From SBBV01 sp036555425 (GTDB lineage: Bacteria > Pseudomonadota > Alphaproteobacteria > Bin65): 16,960 nt of DNA. The position numbers were made by a program, and so were the translations under genes. The stretch covers positions 1 to 16,960 of the forward strand of contig DATBLL010000016.1 in NCBI GenBank assembly GCA_036555425.1, read 5' to 3'. Of this stretch, positions 14,676-16,960 are shown one piece after another. The notes under the pieces were generated by a model, which saw only the letters and a program-made list of their open reading frames with translations, had not been told where the DNA came from and searched no databases. The stretch's first letter is position 1. Each line of letters starts with the position of its first letter.

Positions 14676-15980
14676 TCACTGCGCCTTCGCCATGGGACTC
14701 TTCGAGCGCGCGCCCTCGGGGCGTCGCTGAGCGGCCGTATCGGCCGTGGCGCTCACGGCGGCCGCCGTCTCGGCCCTCGGCGCGAAAAGCTCAATCGGTT
14801 CGGCGATGCCCTGCACCTTGAACTGTCCCAGCAGCTCCCAAGCCACGGGACAGGATTCGATGTAGTCGCGGCTCGCCACGATCGGCCGCCCCACTTCCTT
14901 GGTCAGCGCTTCGAGCCGCGCCACCTTGTTGACGCTGGGGCCGATGACCGAGAAGGAGAGCCGCTCGGGCGTGCCGATGTTGCCGAACATCACGTCGCCG
15001 ACATGCAGCGCGAGGCCGTAGCTCAATTGCGGCATGTCCTCGGCGGCGCGGGCGGCGTTGGTGTGATCGATGCGGCGCTGCGCGTCGAGCGCCGCGGCAT
15101 AGGCGCGCGCGCAGGCCTCGGAGCGGCGCGCCGTGTCGCCGTGGATGGGAAAGATGGCGAGGATCGCGTCGCCGATGAAGTCGAGGATCTCGCCGCCCTC
15201 CTTCAAGATGGCGCCGCCGACGCACTCGAAATAGCAGTTGAGGATCTCGGTGTAGGATTCGCGGTCGAGGCGCTCGGCCATCGCGGTCGAGCCGCGGAGA
15301 TCGCTGTACCAGATGACCGCGGGGATCGTCTCGCCTTCGCCGCGGCGGATCTGGCCGGCCAAGACGCGCTCGCCGGCGCCGCGGCCCAGATAGGTGGCGA
15401 CGACGTTCTTGGCGACCTGGCCGCGGATGGTCATGCGGCAGGCGACGGCGAGGCGCCGCTGAATGCGGTGCAGCGCGCGCAAGTCGGCGTCGAAAAACCC
15501 GCGCTTGCGGTCCGTCGTCCACGAGCCGATGAGGCCGTCCTCGTCGCCGCTGGCGAAGGGAATGGCGAACGCGAAGTAGTCCGTGGCGCCGGCGGCGCGC
15601 AGCTCCTCGAGTACGGGGAAATCCAAGATCGCTTCGCGACCGACGAGCCGCCGCCGCAGGCTCGTGATGCGCCTCTGGATCATGTGATTGAGGGGACTGT
15701 TCGTCCAGGCGGGGTTATCCGGCCCCGTGGTCCGCTCGAAGCGCGCCACCTCCAAGGTCTTGCCGCGCCGCCACGTGAGTCCCATCCCGGAATAGAGCGG
15801 GTGCAGCATGTTGAACGAGATATGGAAGCGGTGGATCGGGATGCCCGCCGCGTCGACGCGCGCCGCCGTGCCCTCGACCAAGTGCTCGATGGCGGGCTCG
15901 CCCAGCGCCTCGCCCATCAGCCAGTCGGTGACATTGTCGATGAGAAGGTTCGGCGCGTCGGGAGCGGTGTGTCGGGCCAT
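14676..15980 (-). CDS. Class III nucleotide cyclase with non-canonical substrate residues
   Basis: This 434-residue protein has a class III cyclase domain at about residues 218-400 and no obvious membrane segment. The N-terminal 200 residues, including IPIHRFHISFNMLHPLYSGM, resemble the N-terminal region found in many rhizobial soluble adenylate cyclases, with a GAF-like or helical linker. Metal aspartates D227 (WYSDLRGST) and D271 (DFIGDAILAIFP) are present, as are transition-state Asn351 and Arg355 (VNKVARLE). However, the Lys that normally contacts the adenine in KFIGD is Asp267, and the Thr/Asp partner is Ser344 (LSFSVIG). The purine pocket is therefore unusual and the substrate uncertain. 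The tail from about 403 is Ala/Ser-rich. The ATG at 15980 has only a weak purine stretch upstream. A TATAAT at 16024-16019 on the minus strand is a candidate -10. Confidence 0.88.
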   Translation of the reverse strand: MARHTAPDAPNLLIDNVTDWLMGEALGEPAIEHLVEGTAARVDAAGIPIHRFHISFNMLHPLYSGMGLTWRRGKTLEVARFERTTGPDNPAWTNSPLNHMIQRRITSLRRRLVGREAILDFPVLEELRAAGATDYFAFAIPFASGDEDGLIGSWTTDRKRGFFDADLRALHRIQRRLAVACRMTIRGQVAKNVVATYLGRGAGERVLAGQIRRGEGETIPAVIWYSDLRGSTAMAERLDRESYTEILNCYFECVGGAILKEGGEILDFIGDAILAIFPIHGDTARRSEACARAYAAALDAQRRIDHTNAARAAEDMPQLSYGLALHVGDVMFGNIGTPERLSFSVIGPSVNKVARLEALTKEVGRPIVASRDYIESCPVAWELLGQFKVQGIAEPIELFAPRAETAAAVSATADTAAQRRPEGARSKSPMAKAQ

Positions 15981-16018
15981 GACCGTCCGTGGGTTGTACG
16001 CATCGAAACGATGCCAAT

Positions 16019-16024
16019 ATTATA
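16019..16024 (-). promoter_or_regulatory. Candidate -10 box for the second cyclase
   Basis: TATAAT on the minus strand lies 38 bp upstream of the cyclase start codon, in an AT-rich island within GC-rich DNA. No TTGACA-like -35 is present at 16-18 bp. The evidence is the single hexamer and composition. Confidence 0.35.
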
Positions 16025-16112
16025 GGCCAAATTGCGGAAAATCTCCTTGACCGGTTCGGCACCGGCCGCTTGAGTTCGGCCGGGCCGGTTTCGGTTAATT
16101 CCCAGCAAGCGC

Positions 16113-16823
16113 ATGATCCAAACGACGACGATCGAGCTCGCGCGCGACGGCGGCGGCCGCTACGAGGCCTATCTGGCGGCGCCAGAAGGCGGCCGTAAGG
16201 CCGCCGTCCTGATCCTGAGCGAGATGTTCGGGTTGAACGGCCCGATGCAGGATTTCGCCCAGCACTATGCCGCGCGCGGCCATTGCGCGCTGGTGCCCGA
16301 TCTCTTCTGGCGCACCCAAACGCCGGGCGGCCTCGATTACGACGAGCGCGGCTTCGCGCTCGCCTGGGCGCGCATCAAGGATTTCGACATCGACACGTGC
16401 GCGACGGACATGCGCCTCGCCGCCGATGCGCTGCGGAAGCAGCCCACCTGCAACGGCAAGGTCGTGGCGGTCGGCTTCTGCATGGGCGGCCGGCTCGCGT
16501 TTGTGGCGGCCGCGCGCTCGGGTGTCGACGCCGCGATCGGCCTCTACGGCCTCAACATCTCGAAGCATCTCGGCGAGGTGGGCGCGATCAAGGTGCCGAC
16601 GCACCTCCACTACGGCGAGAAAGACCAGCACGTGCCGCTCGCCGAAATCGAGGCGGTGGCGAAGGGCGTCGCCGCCAACCCCAATATCACGATCTACCGC
16701 TACCCCGAAGCCGGCCACTCGTTCTTCAATAAAGTGCGCCCCACCTACGATCCCGCCGCCGCGGCGCTCGCGGCGAAGCGCATCGATGCGCTGTTGGCGG
16801 TGGTCGTGCCGGTTAAACTCTAG
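16113..16823 (+). CDS. Dienelactone hydrolase-family alpha/beta hydrolase
   Basis: This 236-residue cytoplasmic hydrolase of the dienelactone hydrolase (DLH) family hydrolyses lactones or esters in chlorocatechol or other pathways. The DLH-type Cys-His-Asp triad is present: Cys123 in GFCMGG, Asp171 in HYGEKDQHVP and His202 in EAGHSFFN. Glu37 in LSEMFGLN is the residue that holds the Cys in an activated state in the family. The N-terminal strand KAAVLILSEMFG and VPDLFWRT are typical, and the length is normal. ATG 16113 has a poor ribosome site. The last residues, AVVVPVKL, are not conserved, and the stop TAG overlaps the presumed edge of an IS630 element, so a few terminal residues may have been lost. 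The natural substrate is unknown. It is divergent from the second cyclase. Confidence 0.9.
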   Translation: MIQTTTIELARDGGGRYEAYLAAPEGGRKAAVLILSEMFGLNGPMQDFAQHYAARGHCALVPDLFWRTQTPGGLDYDERGFALAWARIKDFDIDTCATDMRLAADALRKQPTCNGKVVAVGFCMGGRLAFVAAARSGVDAAIGLYGLNISKHLGEVGAIKVPTHLHYGEKDQHVPLAEIEAVAKGVAANPNITIYRYPEAGHSFFNKVRPTYDPAAAALAAKRIDALLAVVVPVKL

Positions 16824-16960
16824 TGTCCTGATCGAGAAATTCGCTGCATTCTGGCCTTGCGGTTCAGGAGGTCAGAATGGCGAAAGGCAAGGCGTCGGTC
16901 ATTGTGCTGTCGGTGGACGAGCAACAGGAATTGGAGTCGCTGACGCGACGGCGTTCGACG
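16821..16960 (+). mobile_element. IS630-family insertion element, left end (runs off window)
   Basis: The sequence from the TA at 16821-16822 onward matches an IS630-type left end: a TA dinucleotide, the usual target duplication of this family, then GTGTCCTGATCGAGAAATTC, resembling IS630-family terminal repeats. About 30 bp later comes the transposase ribosome site AGGAGG (16866-16871) and ATG. The right end and the second TA are outside the window, so the boundary and the inverted repeat cannot be confirmed. Confidence 0.55.
16877..16960 (+). CDS. IS630-family transposase, N-terminal start (truncated by window end)
   Basis: The visible 28 codons encode MAKGKASVIVLSVDEQQELE followed by SLTRRRST, matching the helix-turn-helix N-terminus of IS630-family transposases, which bind the element's ends. 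The ATG at 16877 has an excellent ribosome site, AGGAGG, five bases upstream. The DDE catalytic region lies beyond the window, so intactness cannot be judged. The start directly follows the element's left end and the DLH gene stop. Confidence 0.75.
   Translation, partial: MAKGKASVIVLSVDEQQELESLTRRRST

Overview
This is a GC-rich, gene-dense chromosomal window, most likely from an alphaproteobacterium. An ATP12-type F1-ATPase assembly chaperone (typical of alphaproteobacteria and mitochondria) sits near an RluC-type pseudouridine synthase and a HAD phosphatase, and a PccB-type carboxylase is also present. I would not name a genus. No rRNA, tRNA or CRISPR array was seen.

Layout. Bases 1-3598 (+) hold housekeeping genes: the 3' end of an rluC-like gene, a HAD phosphatase, an AsmA-family protein and an ATP12 chaperone, the first three overlapping. 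Bases 3599-6060 (-) hold small stress or unknown-function families: DUF72, DUF899, the amputated tail of a second DUF899 gene, DUF427 and a YCII/DGPF protein. Bases 6304-9281 (+) form a compact three-gene biosynthetic cassette: type III polyketide synthase, SAM methyltransferase and FAD-dependent oxidoreductase. The last two overlap by ATGA. It probably makes and decorates a resorcinol, pyrone or phenolic lipid.

Bases 9477-11099 (+) encode a membrane class III adenylate cyclase with a periplasmic haem-binding DUF3365-type sensor. It is followed by a start-less cytochrome P460-like remnant (about 11118-11492) that runs into the end of a convergent exported TPR protein (11467-12591, -). Bases 12803-14628 (+) hold an acyl-CoA (propionyl-CoA) carboxylase beta subunit and a two-helix membrane protein, closed by paired hairpins. 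Convergent to them is a second class III cyclase (14676-15980, -) whose adenine-specifying residues are not canonical. Bases 16113-16823 (+) encode a dienelactone hydrolase whose TAG stop appears to coincide with the TA target of an IS630-family element that begins there and runs off the window.

The best candidates for new biology are the type III PKS cassette, the haem-sensor cyclase with the neighbouring P460 relic, the divergent second cyclase, and the DUF427/DUF899 junction. Nothing here looks like a defence system or a phage.
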